Origin: Chloroflexi bacterium GWB2_49_20
Lineage (GTDB): Bacteria > Chloroflexota > Anaerolineae > Anaerolineales > Villigracilaceae
Length of the DNA stretch: 64,000 nucleotides
NCBI GenBank assembly: GCA_001796335.1
Contig: MGMF01000002.1
Span: 62,001-126,000, forward strand
Direction of reading: 5' to 3'
The notes under the pieces were generated by a model that had not been told where the DNA came from, ran no database searches, and saw only the letters and a program-made list of their open reading frames with translations. Made by a program: the position numbers and the translations under genes. Position 1 is the stretch's first letter, and each line of letters starts with the position of its first letter. Positions 19,104 to 27,807 of this stretch are shown one piece after another.

Positions 19104-19227
19104 GCATTTCCTCCAGAAATATTTAATTGATGGCAATTATAGCATGCCAGGCAATCAATTATTCAAGAGGAAAGAGAATCTTTAAAACTATCCCCTCTGG
19201 TCAAAAATCCGGCATGTGAAAATAAAA

Positions 19228-19812
19228 TTATAGCTGTTTACCGCAATTAGGGCAGGATTTTTCATCTTTTTTCACTACCCAACCACAATTGATACATGTA
19301 GTTGGGTGTGAATCGCCCAATGGCGCGCCACAAGCAATACAATTCGAAATTCCCACTTCATTTGCGATATGGCAATAATCGCATGTAAGGCGGGACAATT
19401 TGTCAGATAGTTTTGTGCTTGCACCAGTTGACGTGACTGCCCTGTTAATTGTTTGCCATACTTTTTCAGTCATTTGCAGGTTTTCGATATCCTGAGCGAT
19501 ATCGTCCAACCGCCCCAATAAGTTCAATGGGTTGATCAAAGTGGATAACGCGGTATGTCCCAGACTGGCAGCAACGCCCAGCCACTGTTGTTGACCTAAC
19601 TGGATAAAAACACCATCGGTGATTTTCTGAATATTGATTGATAGGGCTGTCTGACCTCCGGATCTCGATATCTGGTTGGTGGAAATTTGTACAGTTAGAT
19701 TATCATTTTGGCCGATGATCTGGGTGTGTAAATTACCCTGGTTAAATTCCGAGATCAGTTGATTGGCTATATCAACCGGTGTGATATTTCCGTGAAAAAT
19801 GCGCTGTTCCAT
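19228..19812 (-). CDS. Double zinc-ribbon protein of unknown function
   Basis: A 194-aa protein. Residues about 1-110 form an unrecognised domain, mostly alternating polar and hydrophobic, with a central hydrophobic stretch (WLGVAASLGHTALSTLINPL). The C-terminus has two CxxC-type zinc ribbons: CDYCHIAN with CIACG, then TCINCG with SCPNCG. Such tails occur in small regulatory or membrane-associated proteins of many bacteria. It is monocistronic and divergent from the SH3 protein gene. No function can be assigned. Confidence 0.7.
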   Translation of the reverse strand: MEQRIFHGNITPVDIANQLISEFNQGNLHTQIIGQNDNLTVQISTNQISRSGGQTALSINIQKITDGVFIQLGQQQWLGVAASLGHTALSTLINPLNLLGRLDDIAQDIENLQMTEKVWQTINRAVTSTGASTKLSDKLSRLTCDYCHIANEVGISNCIACGAPLGDSHPTTCINCGWVVKKDEKSCPNCGKQL

Positions 19813-19898
19813 TAATTAGATTATAATCCCATTATTAATCGCTTGTTTCTTATGCAGATAATTTTAATATACGAATCTCGTTATGGAAAGTTGTCAAA

Positions 19899-20513
19899 AT
19901 GAATAACCGGGTTAAATACACCTTAATTATTTATATTCTAACGGGTGTACTGATGGGTCTATTTTTATCAGCTGGGCATATACCTGTATTAGCACAACAA
20001 CCAACTGGTTCGGTCCCAACTGTCACGGGCACGCCTTCTGGACCATACATTACGGTTGTGAATGCCGATGGAGCCAATGTTAGAGCGGGCCCAAGCTCAG
20101 TTTACTATGAAAAAATTGGTCCCTCGTTGATTGATGGACAGCAAGTTCCTGCATTGGGGCGTTCCCCCGGTGGAGATTGGATCCAGATATATTATCTTGG
20201 CGTACCTGGAAACGTAGGTTGGGTATATGCCCCTCTAGTTGTACTCTCCCCTGGGTACCTTCCGATTGTGGAACCTCCTCCAACCTCCACACCTCGAGTC
20301 ACACCTGTGATAGATCCCACTTTAATGGCTGCATTCGCTGCAACAGGAAATCCAACCCAGCTGCCAACATTTACCAACCCGCCTCCCTTGGAAATACCCA
20401 CTTATGGAAGCAATAACTCTGCATTGCCAGGAATTCCGATGGGGTTGGTAATATTTGGCCTTGCATTCATTGGATTATTTGGAGCCACCATCTCTTTTTT
20501 GAGAAGAAGATAA
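19899..20513 (+). CDS. Membrane-anchored bacterial SH3-domain protein
   Basis: A 204-aa exported protein. The N-terminus is a signal peptide (basic start, then a hydrophobic run to about residue 30). Residues about 52-115 form an SH3b domain (VNADGANVRAGPSS, GDWIQIYY, GNVGWVYAPLV). A Pro/Thr-rich spacer follows, then a C-terminal transmembrane helix from about residue 175 ending in the basic anchor FLRRR. SH3b domains bind cell-wall peptides, so a surface or wall-associated role is inferred. It lies divergent from the zinc-ribbon gene. Confidence 0.75.
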   Translation: MNNRVKYTLIIYILTGVLMGLFLSAGHIPVLAQQPTGSVPTVTGTPSGPYITVVNADGANVRAGPSSVYYEKIGPSLIDGQQVPALGRSPGGDWIQIYYLGVPGNVGWVYAPLVVLSPGYLPIVEPPPTSTPRVTPVIDPTLMAAFAATGNPTQLPTFTNPPPLEIPTYGSNNSALPGIPMGLVIFGLAFIGLFGATISFLRRR

Positions 20514-20547
20514 AAAAAGTACCAACAATTAAATAAATTAACCTTAT

Positions 20548-20910
20548 TTATGAACAGCAACCACCACCATCACCACCGCTATCACAACTACATGATAGAG
20601 CCAAATTAGGATTATCAACCAAAAATCCTTTGCCGCGCTCATCATCGATAAAATCCAATTTTGCACCCTTTAAGTAATCTATCGATGCATTGTCAACTAC
20701 TACTTTTATACCATCAGCATCAAAGCTTATATCAGATTCAGCGATAGCATCATCCAGTGACATGCCATACTGATATCCTGAACAAGTTTTCCCAGAGACA
20801 AAAAGGCGGAGTGCATATCCCTCGAGTTTACGTTCGTTAAGTAATTCGCGAATTGCCTGAACTGCGGAGGATGAGACAGTGATGATATCGGTTTGAATAA
20901 CAGGCTGCAT
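20548..20910 (-). CDS. IscA/ErpA-type iron-sulfur cluster carrier
   Basis: This 120-aa protein is of the HesB/IscA family. The conserved cysteines are in KTCSGYQYGMSLD (about residue 43) and a C-terminal CSC, matching the A-type carrier C...CxC pattern. The C-terminus is unusual: after CSC it ends DSGGDGGG and a CC pair, adding extra cysteines in a Gly-rich tail. A-type carriers deliver Fe-S clusters, fitting an organism with AOR and other Fe-S enzymes. It has a good AAAGGAG ribosome site and is divergent from AlaX. Confidence 0.88.
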   Translation of the reverse strand: MQPVIQTDIITVSSSAVQAIRELLNERKLEGYALRLFVSGKTCSGYQYGMSLDDAIAESDISFDADGIKVVVDNASIDYLKGAKLDFIDDERGKGFLVDNPNLALSCSCDSGGDGGGCCS

Positions 20911-21075
20911 AAGAAACTCCTTTAATTCTAAATTTGAAATATGTTATCAGAATTAAAAATGGTTGTCAACAAAAAATTACAAAAAACACCATTTAGAAGT
21001 AATTTAAGTATGACGAAAAGCGAAATATATTGTAAACTTGTATCCAATGAGTTATGTAAAGAGAAAGGTAAATTA

Positions 21076-21795
21076 ATGACTGACCTCTTGTATCATTCTG
21101 ATAGTTTTCTGAAAGAATTTGAAGCAAAGATAGTAAATGTGGACACAGAATCCAGAGTAATATATCTTGATCGAACTGCATTCTATCCAGTTGGAGGTGG
21201 GCAGCCATGCGATCTGGGAATCCTTTCGCGGGGGGAGACTATATTCCCTGTGGAACGAGTAAAAAAACAAGGCGATGAAGTATTACACTTCATTGGGGGC
21301 AAAGAATCCTTGCCTTTAAAAGGCAGGGAAATGCATGGAGAAATAGATTGGGAGCGGCGATATAAATTAATGCGCACACATACAGGCATGCATATCCTGT
21401 GTGGTGTGATTTTCAGAGATTACGGGGCTTCGGTAACCGGGGGAGATATGGAGCTGCTTAAAGGTCGCATGGATTTTGAATTTGAAACCTTACGGGCAGA
21501 TCTGGTGCATATAATCGAATCTGCAGTCAATCAGGAAATTGAGGCCAGCCGGGAAGTTCGTGTAAAAATCCTACCAAGAGAAGAAGCTTTTAAAATTCCT
21601 GATTTAATTCGAACCAAGATTAATCTCCTGCCAGAGGGTATTGAAATGGTTCGTACAGTGGAGATTGTCGGGTTGGATCTTCAGGCTGACGGGGGCACAC
21701 ATGTTCGTAATTCTGCAGAGGTGGGCCGGATCAGAATTGTTGATTATAAAAGCAAGGGTGCAATAAACAAACGCATTTACGTGGAAGTTGAGTAA
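21076..21795 (+). CDS. alaX: Alanyl-tRNA editing protein AlaX
   Basis: A 239-aa free-standing editing domain that deacylates Ser- or Gly-tRNA-Ala. It shows the editing-site zinc ligands in RTHTGMHILCGV (HxxxH) and the late GGTHVRNSAEVG block (Cys is replaced by the usual Thr-His context), plus FYPVGGGQPCD at the N-terminus. I placed the start at ATG 21076, which follows an AGAAAGG site. The frame is open upstream, but that stretch is AT-rich and not AlaX-like. The following lipid-kinase gene is 72 bases away. Confidence 0.9.
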   Translation: MTDLLYHSDSFLKEFEAKIVNVDTESRVIYLDRTAFYPVGGGQPCDLGILSRGETIFPVERVKKQGDEVLHFIGGKESLPLKGREMHGEIDWERRYKLMRTHTGMHILCGVIFRDYGASVTGGDMELLKGRMDFEFETLRADLVHIIESAVNQEIEASREVRVKILPREEAFKIPDLIRTKINLLPEGIEMVRTVEIVGLDLQADGGTHVRNSAEVGRIRIVDYKSKGAINKRIYVEVE

Positions 21796-21867
21796 TCTTG
21801 GTTTTGCGTAATCCTAATGGTTGCTTTTTGGCTGGATTTTAATAAAATACTCGACTGAGGAGATCGT

Positions 21868-22773
21868 ATGAAAGCAAAAGTAATATTAAATCCTTATTCA
21901 AATCGTTGGAATTCCAAAAAGCGCTGGCCTGAAGCTGAAGCAGCCCTGAAAGAGGCGGGTATGGATTTTGAGCTGGCAATATCTGATCATCCACGCCATA
22001 TTATAGAGTTGGCCCGTGAGGCCGCTGAACAGGGCTTTTCTCCGATCATCGCAGCCGGTGGGGATGGAACAATTGGAGAAGTGGTAAACGGCCTGGCAAA
22101 AGCCTCAAAAACAGAAAACGCATTATTGGGTCCTTTGGGGATTTTACCTCTCGGATCAGCAAATGACCTGGTTGACAACCTGAAGATCCCGAAAGATTTG
22201 GGGGAAGCCGCAAAAGTGATCGCAACCGGTAAGGTAAAGAAAATGGATGTCGGTTGTGTAAACGGATTTTATTTTGCCAATAACTCTGCAATTGGCCTGG
22301 AACCATATATCACCCTTAAACAGGAAAAAATCACCAGAATCAAAGGAATTGCACGTTATCTTGTTGCTGCAGTACAAGGTATCTGGGATAATCCTCAATG
22401 GAATGCGAGGATTGAGTGGGATGATGGAAAATATGAAGGACCCATATTGCTTGTTTCAGTTGGGAATGCTCCCCGGACTGGAGGTGTTTTTTTTATGGCA
22501 CCGCATGCTGATCCATTTGATGGGAAACTAACCTTCGTCCACGGTTATCGAAAAACCCGTGGTCAGATATTCAAATTACTACCTCGTACTATGAAACCGG
22601 GTGAAGGTAGTTTTGTTGAAATGAATGGTATTTTCGAGCACCAGTCAACTTGTGTAAAAATCCATGTAAATCGAGCCACACCGGCACACACGGATGGTGA
22701 AATTTTTTCAACAGAAATGCAAGATTTTGAATACCGGATATTCCCGGGACGATTACAGATCCTGCTTCCTTAA
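21868..22773 (+). CDS. Diacylglycerol kinase-family lipid kinase (YegS/DgkB type)
   Basis: A 301-aa soluble kinase with the ATP-binding block AAGGDGTIGEVVNGL (about residues 64-78), GILPLGSANDLVDNL, and the C-terminal MNGIFEHQ and AHTDGE segments typical of DAGK catalytic domains. It phosphorylates diacylglycerol or a related lipid. The start has GAGGAG. A second family member lies at 32904-33836, so the two probably have different lipid substrates. Confidence 0.88.
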   Translation: MKAKVILNPYSNRWNSKKRWPEAEAALKEAGMDFELAISDHPRHIIELAREAAEQGFSPIIAAGGDGTIGEVVNGLAKASKTENALLGPLGILPLGSANDLVDNLKIPKDLGEAAKVIATGKVKKMDVGCVNGFYFANNSAIGLEPYITLKQEKITRIKGIARYLVAAVQGIWDNPQWNARIEWDDGKYEGPILLVSVGNAPRTGGVFFMAPHADPFDGKLTFVHGYRKTRGQIFKLLPRTMKPGEGSFVEMNGIFEHQSTCVKIHVNRATPAHTDGEIFSTEMQDFEYRIFPGRLQILLP

Positions 22774-22785
22774 ACTGAATAATAA

Positions 22786-22808
22786 AACGAGACCCTAAAG
22801 GTCTCGTT
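22786..22808 (-). terminator. Terminator for tRNA-Val
   Basis: A perfect 9-bp stem AACGAGACC (22786-22794) / GGTCTCGTT (22800-22808) with a 5-base loop. Read on the minus strand it is followed by TTATTATTC, giving a U-rich tail right after tRNA-Val. It also follows the lipid-kinase stop and may serve both strands. Confidence 0.65.
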
Positions 22809-22819
22809 CATTGGACAAG

Positions 22820-22894
<75 letters not shown>

Positions 22895-22907
22895 TGGAGT
22901 GTCCGGG

Positions 22908-22936
22908 ATTATAGCCCAGGTTGAGGGCTTTTGCAA
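22908..22936 (-). promoter_or_regulatory. Predicted promoter of tRNA-Val
   Basis: On the minus strand TTGCAA (22931-22936), a 17-base spacer and a perfect TATAAT (22908-22913) stand 13 bases before the tRNA. This is a near-consensus housekeeping promoter. Confidence 0.65.
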
Positions 22937-22946
22937 GGACATTATT

Positions 22947-24161
22947 TTATGGCAGGAAATTCCATGGATTTACTTTGCCATAGATTGTATTCATCAATTC
23001 GAAGTGCAGGTGTGGACCAGTGGAATTACCAGTACTGCCAAAAGCACCTATGATATCACCCTGACCGACGCTTTGGGAGCAAACTGTATTGATGGTGGAT
23101 AAGTGAGCGTACAAGGATTGCCAATCATTTCCATGGTCAATTATGATCATGTTGCCGTAGCCATAATCGTTCCAGCCAGCATAAACGATCACACCAGCAT
23201 CGGTCGCATACACCGGGCTACCCATATTTCCGGAAATATCAATGCCGCGATGATTGGTATCAGGAGAGTAATCACTACCTGATAGGTAATTACGATCGGC
23301 TGGCCAGATAAAGGATCCATAACCAATCGCTCCCCCGGTTACAGCTCCACATGCACCTACGCCAATTATTCGAGCCATGGCAGGGTTATCGCGGGTCACG
23401 CCTACGGGTGCGGTCCAGGAAATAAACTCACGTTTTCCCCCAGGAATAATCAGCCATGTACCAACAGCGATATTGGGGTTTGTAAAATCGCCGATTACAT
23501 CCGGGTTTAAGTGATTGCCAGGGTAATTGATAATCGTTTCAGGATCCACGCCATAATATTTCGCCACACTATTTAAACCTTCCCCAGCCTGCCATTGATG
23601 ATATGTTCCATCTGTTGGCAGGATGTTCAATTCTTGTCCAGGTCGAAGACTATGTGGAGTATCCTTGAGAACTGCATAATTTCCCCATAATACCGTGGAT
23701 GGATTCAAACCAAATTTCTCAGCTATACCGAAAATTGAGTCACCACTTTGCACAATATATTTGATGGTTTCCAGACGTGGTCTGGACGGTATGCTAGTAT
23801 GCAATGATGTTTTGCGTGTTATCCCGGTAAGAGGAAATGCAGGATCAACGAGACTGGTTGGCAAGGGAAGGAAAACAGGTAAAGTAGTGGGAGAAATTGA
23901 TTCAGTTGGAGATGAAGTGTGAGGCTGAATCGATGGACGATAATAGGTACTCATCAACCATACAACCGAAATAATCAATCCCATCGAGAGAACATTAACA
24001 CCGATCCGGACGGATAGCTCGCTCAATCCCAACCGGGAAAGAAAGTCGAACCATTTTGAAATAAATCCCGGTCGTTCAATTCGTTTGTCATTTTCCCGAG
24101 ATTCTTTTTCCCCATCTGTTTCAATCTGCAGGTTTTCTGGTGATTTCAAATCATTGTTCAT
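22947..24161 (-). CDS. LysM/M23 peptidoglycan endopeptidase, membrane-anchored
   Basis: A 404-aa envelope protein. After a ~60-residue cytoplasmic start there is one transmembrane helix (about residues 65-85), then a Ser/Thr/Pro linker. Two LysM repeats follow (YIVQSGDSIFGIAEKFGL and HQWQAGEGLNSVAKYYGV), and a C-terminal M23 metallopeptidase domain with HRGIDIS (HxxxD) and the zinc motif HLHFE. It probably cleaves peptide cross-links in the cell wall. I chose ATG 24161 because GGAG precedes it at ideal distance. The longer frame would run into the upstream MFS gene. Confidence 0.9.
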   Translation of the reverse strand: MNNDLKSPENLQIETDGEKESRENDKRIERPGFISKWFDFLSRLGLSELSVRIGVNVLSMGLIISVVWLMSTYYRPSIQPHTSSPTESISPTTLPVFLPLPTSLVDPAFPLTGITRKTSLHTSIPSRPRLETIKYIVQSGDSIFGIAEKFGLNPSTVLWGNYAVLKDTPHSLRPGQELNILPTDGTYHQWQAGEGLNSVAKYYGVDPETIINYPGNHLNPDVIGDFTNPNIAVGTWLIIPGGKREFISWTAPVGVTRDNPAMARIIGVGACGAVTGGAIGYGSFIWPADRNYLSGSDYSPDTNHRGIDISGNMGSPVYATDAGVIVYAGWNDYGYGNMIIIDHGNDWQSLYAHLSTINTVCSQSVGQGDIIGAFGSTGNSTGPHLHFELMNTIYGKVNPWNFLP

Positions 24162-24225
24162 TTTGACTCCGTCCGGCATAATATCACGTGTAAAGTTGAT
24201 AGTCAAGCGACGAGTCAGAAGGGTA

Positions 24226-25485
24226 TCAGTATACTTTGCGAAAAATGTTGGGTTTTGCAAGCTGGATGGTAACAGCCGAAACAAGGCAGGCTCCCCCACA
24301 AACGAGTGCGGCAGATGGAATACCCCAGGTCTGTGCCATCCATCCCACAAATAAACTACCAAACGGAGCGACTCCTTGCAATGCCCATAGATATGTGCTG
24401 AATACTCTGCCTCGCAAAGAATCAGGAATATTGATTTGAATAAGAGTATTCATCAATGCCAGTTGGGTGATCATAGCCCAGCCCAGAACGACCATCAACA
24501 AAAGAATAATTGAAATTGATGTCGTAAAAGAAATTAATATCAGAGCGGTTGCAAATATCACCTGACCTACTGCCAATAAAATGCCTTTGCGTTTTAATCC
24601 ACTGAAAAGGGAGATATATACGGCTGCGATCAACGCTCCAATCCCTTGAGCAATATATAAAGCACTGTTGCGGGTTTTAATAATTGTTTCGGTATCTCCT
24701 ACCTGGTGCAAGACATCACGGGCGAGCGCAGGAATTTGCTGACTGAAAGGGAATCCAAAAAAACCTATAAAAGCAGCCATGAGAATCACCAGCGCAATGG
24801 TCGAGTTGCCAAGGACGTACCGTTGTCCTTCCTTGAATTCACTCATCATATTGCGTTTTCCTGCTCCTGGCATTTCGATTTGTGTTTTGAAAGGTGTCTT
24901 GACAAAAAATAGCCCGATAATAATAAAAAGGTAACTGATTGAATTAATTAAGAAAGCCCAGCCTTCCCCCTGGTTTTTAATCAGGATAAGAACAATCGCG
25001 GTCAATGACGGTCCCAGAACTCTAGCTCCATTGAAAATGGCGGTTTGGAGGGCAATTGCATTCGGAAGAGCCGCCCTTCCAACCAACTCGACCAACATTG
25101 ATTGCCGCGCAGTGATTTCAAATGCACTGGCTGAACCAAGAACAAAAGCCAATAAAACGATATGCCATAATTGTATGTACCTTGTCAGGGTGAGGAGGGC
25201 GAGGGTTAGAGCCTGAAGCGCCATGATCGCTTGCATGGCGATGACCGTTTTTCGCTTGTCCAGGCGCTCAACGATAACTCCAGCTGGTAAAGCCAGGACC
25301 AAGGTTGGTAATGTGACTGCAAAACCTACCAGTCCAAGATCCAAAGGTTTACCAGTCAGGCGATACGCCAGATAAGGTTGAGTGGTACTCTGCATCCAGG
25401 TTCCGATTAAAGAAAAAAACTGTCCAATCCAAAAAATGGTGAAATCGCGCGATGCAAAGGCAGGAAAGCGTTCTGAAATTTTCAA
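24226..25485 (-). CDS. Major facilitator superfamily transporter (EntS-like)
   Basis: A 419-aa protein with about twelve hydrophobic spans, starting with SRDFTIFWIGQFFSLIGTWMQ, the signature opening of EntS/DUF894-type exporters. The loop 2-3 motif appears as GVIVERLDKRKTV. Relatives export siderophores, drugs or other small molecules. The substrate is unknown. It follows the truncated SRAP gene with a 33-base gap. Confidence 0.85.
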   Translation of the reverse strand: MKISERFPAFASRDFTIFWIGQFFSLIGTWMQSTTQPYLAYRLTGKPLDLGLVGFAVTLPTLVLALPAGVIVERLDKRKTVIAMQAIMALQALTLALLTLTRYIQLWHIVLLAFVLGSASAFEITARQSMLVELVGRAALPNAIALQTAIFNGARVLGPSLTAIVLILIKNQGEGWAFLINSISYLFIIIGLFFVKTPFKTQIEMPGAGKRNMMSEFKEGQRYVLGNSTIALVILMAAFIGFFGFPFSQQIPALARDVLHQVGDTETIIKTRNSALYIAQGIGALIAAVYISLFSGLKRKGILLAVGQVIFATALILISFTTSISIILLLMVVLGWAMITQLALMNTLIQINIPDSLRGRVFSTYLWALQGVAPFGSLFVGWMAQTWGIPSAALVCGGACLVSAVTIQLAKPNIFRKVY

Positions 25486-25518
25486 TTATTCTTCCAATTA
25501 TTTATATTTCTATTTCGA

Positions 25519-25899
25519 CTATACAGTCTGCCATACTATTAGCAGGATAAAAAATGGGGTTCTGGTTTTAATCCCGGGCCATTGCTTCCATTCATAGTAT
25601 CCATTGGCAAGTATCAAACAACGACGGTATTTAAAGGGTCCTCGAAAAGACGGTTTTTCAGCCAAGGTCTCTGCACGCGCATTTATCATACGAGAACCAT
25701 TGGATGGGTCTTTTGCCCACGCAGGGATCATGCTCCATATGAAATAACTTGCTTTAAAAGATGAATTATTCGGGATTACCAGTACAGGCTGGGATGGAGC
25801 AATATTATAACGAGGTTGAATTGTTCCAGGGATCTTAAACTGAGGAAATGCATCTTGGAGATCAGCCGGTTCCATTGCCAGCAGAAAACGACCACACAT
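25519..25899 (-). CDS. Truncated SRAP-domain (HMCES/YedK-like) protein
   Basis: A 126-aa protein beginning MCGRF, so the catalytic Cys2 that crosslinks to abasic sites is present after Met removal. INARAETLAEKPSF (the Asn) and NGYYEWKQ (the Glu) are also intact. The family is normally about 220 aa. Here similarity stops after RTPFFI and the frame ends eight residues later, so the C-terminal half, including the conserved His, is missing. The other two frames downstream carry no SRAP continuation; the MFS gene begins 33 bases on. The start is two bases after the selB stop with GGA ahead. It could be a decayed gene or a minimal DNA-protein crosslinker. Confidence 0.75.
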   Translation of the reverse strand: MCGRFLLAMEPADLQDAFPQFKIPGTIQPRYNIAPSQPVLVIPNNSSFKASYFIWSMIPAWAKDPSNGSRMINARAETLAEKPSFRGPFKYRRCLILANGYYEWKQWPGIKTRTPFFILLIVWQTV

Positions 25900-25901
25900 T
25901 C

Positions 25902-27797
25902 CTACTTCCTCAAGCGGCGCAGATCTCCATCTCGAGCCGTAAATCCTATTGAATCAAGATATTCCAACAGCGCCAGTACATAGCGCCGGCTGGTTTTGAA
26001 CAAGTCGCGTGCTTCTGCAACCGTGATTTGCCCGTTCTGTTCGATGAATTGGCAGGTTTTTAATAGGAGTGAATCATAATCCTGTTTGCAAAAGACAACC
26101 TCTCCAGAAACCTGTCTAAGTTCACCAATTTCCACCATTGCATTAAATACATCTTCGCCTACAATGTTTTTACATTCTTTTACAGCAGGTGGAGAAAATG
26201 GGGATTGTGCGAAACGTTCGAGCAAACCTTTTATGGACGCGAGTTGATTTGGAGTGAATGTTATTTTAAAATCGGGTTTTACTATCAAGGATCCATTTTC
26301 AACCAATTGATTGCCGGCAGCTAATCTTGCTAATATCGAATTATAAATTGGAGTGGATAACTTTAATCGGCTTTTGAGTTCTTCCCGTGAAATACCGGGT
26401 TTTAAAGGTTGGTTGCGATGATATTCGTTGATCACCTGGTCAATTTGGCCAGTGATTTTTATCCAATGGCTTTGTGAGATGACCAGCTTGTCATTTAGCG
26501 TTTGTTGTTTATCACCTTTAAGGTATATTAATAAGCCATTTTCAACCAGTTCATTATAGGCTCCCTGTACCTGTGCCTGCTCCAATCTGGCGCGGAGAAT
26601 TACATCCTTGAGTTGAGCTGGACCAATCGCCAGGCTGGCTTGAAGCAACAGATCAGCAGGTGAACCCAGCGACAGGGACTCTAAATTAGTAATGACTTCT
26701 GTTGAGAAGCGCTTATGACGGTATTTTGGATGTGGATCAACTATGCTGCCTCCACCCAGGGTTTCACTTGGAGATGGTCTTCGTAAGATAAATCTGTCAC
26801 CCCTTACAGCAACTACTGGAGATCGAAGTTCAAGTTGCACCCAACCTGTCTGACCGGGTTCCAAAATATCTTTTCCCAACAAACGAACTTTGGCAAGTGT
26901 TTCGGAAGTGCCAATAAACAGCTTTACCTCACTGCCATGTTTTAATGAGCCGTTGGCATCTGAAAGCAGGCGAAGACTTATGTCAAGCATGCGGGTTGGA
27001 ATATATTGATGAGGGTGAACAACAACTTCACCTCGCTGAATATCTTCCACATTAAGTCCGGATATATTAATTGCGGTTCTACTGCCAGCAACGGCCATTC
27101 CTTTTTTTTTCTTGTGGTTTTGTAACCCGCGAATTCGTCCAGACTGCTTTCCCGGTAAAATTTCAACTTCCTCTCCTGGGTTGAATGTCCCATCGAGCAA
27201 AGTACCGGTTACAACAGTTCCAAATCCGGGAATGCTAAATACTCTATCAATAGGTAATCTTGGACGTCCCAGGTCTGGGCGGGAAGGGCTGTCTTGTATG
27301 ATTATTGATAATAAATTGATTAGTTCGTCCAGACCAGTTTTTGTACGAGATGAAACCCTTACCACGGGAGCATTAGCCAGGAGAGTGCCGTTCAGAATTG
27401 AGCGAATATCTCCTTCAATCAAGTCCAGCCAATCTGGATCATCGATCATATCAATTTTTGATATAACTACGATCCCTGCTTGGATTTGTAGCAGATCCAA
27501 AATAGCAAGATGTTCCCGGGTTTGTGGCATTACTCCTTCATCTGCGGCAATGACTAGAAGGACTGCATCAATACCCCCTACTCCTGCCAACATATTTCCG
27601 ATGAAATCACGATGACCAGGTACATCAACGATGCCTATCTCCTCGCCATTTGGCAAAGTAAGCCAGGCAAATCCGAGCTCGATGGTCATTTCCCGTTCCT
27701 GTTCTTCTTTGAGACGATCGGGATGCGTACCTGTAAGCGCAGCAATTAATGTAGATTTTCCATGGTCAACATGACCGGCAGTACCAATTACACGCAT
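25902..27797 (-). CDS. selB: Selenocysteine-specific translation elongation factor
   Basis: A 631-aa GTPase that brings Sec-tRNA to UGA codons at SECIS elements. It opens MRVIGTAGHVDHGKSTLIAAL (P-loop), with DVPGHRDFIGNML (G3) and VISKIDMID (G4), then EF-Tu-like beta domains. The ~250 C-terminal residues contain the winged-helix repeats that bind the mRNA hairpin (for example LKSRLKLSTPIYNSIL and RDLFKTSRRYVLALLEYLD). I chose ATG 27797, preceded by CAGGA; a longer upstream frame lacks homology. No selA, selD, tRNA-Sec or UGA-containing gene was found in the window. Confidence 0.94.
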   Translation of the reverse strand: MRVIGTAGHVDHGKSTLIAALTGTHPDRLKEEQEREMTIELGFAWLTLPNGEEIGIVDVPGHRDFIGNMLAGVGGIDAVLLVIAADEGVMPQTREHLAILDLLQIQAGIVVISKIDMIDDPDWLDLIEGDIRSILNGTLLANAPVVRVSSRTKTGLDELINLLSIIIQDSPSRPDLGRPRLPIDRVFSIPGFGTVVTGTLLDGTFNPGEEVEILPGKQSGRIRGLQNHKKKKGMAVAGSRTAINISGLNVEDIQRGEVVVHPHQYIPTRMLDISLRLLSDANGSLKHGSEVKLFIGTSETLAKVRLLGKDILEPGQTGWVQLELRSPVVAVRGDRFILRRPSPSETLGGGSIVDPHPKYRHKRFSTEVITNLESLSLGSPADLLLQASLAIGPAQLKDVILRARLEQAQVQGAYNELVENGLLIYLKGDKQQTLNDKLVISQSHWIKITGQIDQVINEYHRNQPLKPGISREELKSRLKLSTPIYNSILARLAAGNQLVENGSLIVKPDFKITFTPNQLASIKGLLERFAQSPFSPPAVKECKNIVGEDVFNAMVEIGELRQVSGEVVFCKQDYDSLLLKTCQFIEQNGQITVAEARDLFKTSRRYVLALLEYLDSIGFTARDGDLRRLRK

Positions 27798-27807
27798 GAT
27801 TTCCTGC

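Noticed and set aside
20941-21075. N-terminal extension of AlaX by 45 residues
   Set aside because: AT-rich, not AlaX-like; the ATG at 21076 has an AGAAAGG site and begins just before the conserved domain.
24162-24362. N-terminal extension of the LysM/M23 protein into the MFS gene
   Set aside because: GGAG at correct distance supports the ATG at 24161; the extension is the antisense-frame shadow of the MFS C-terminus.
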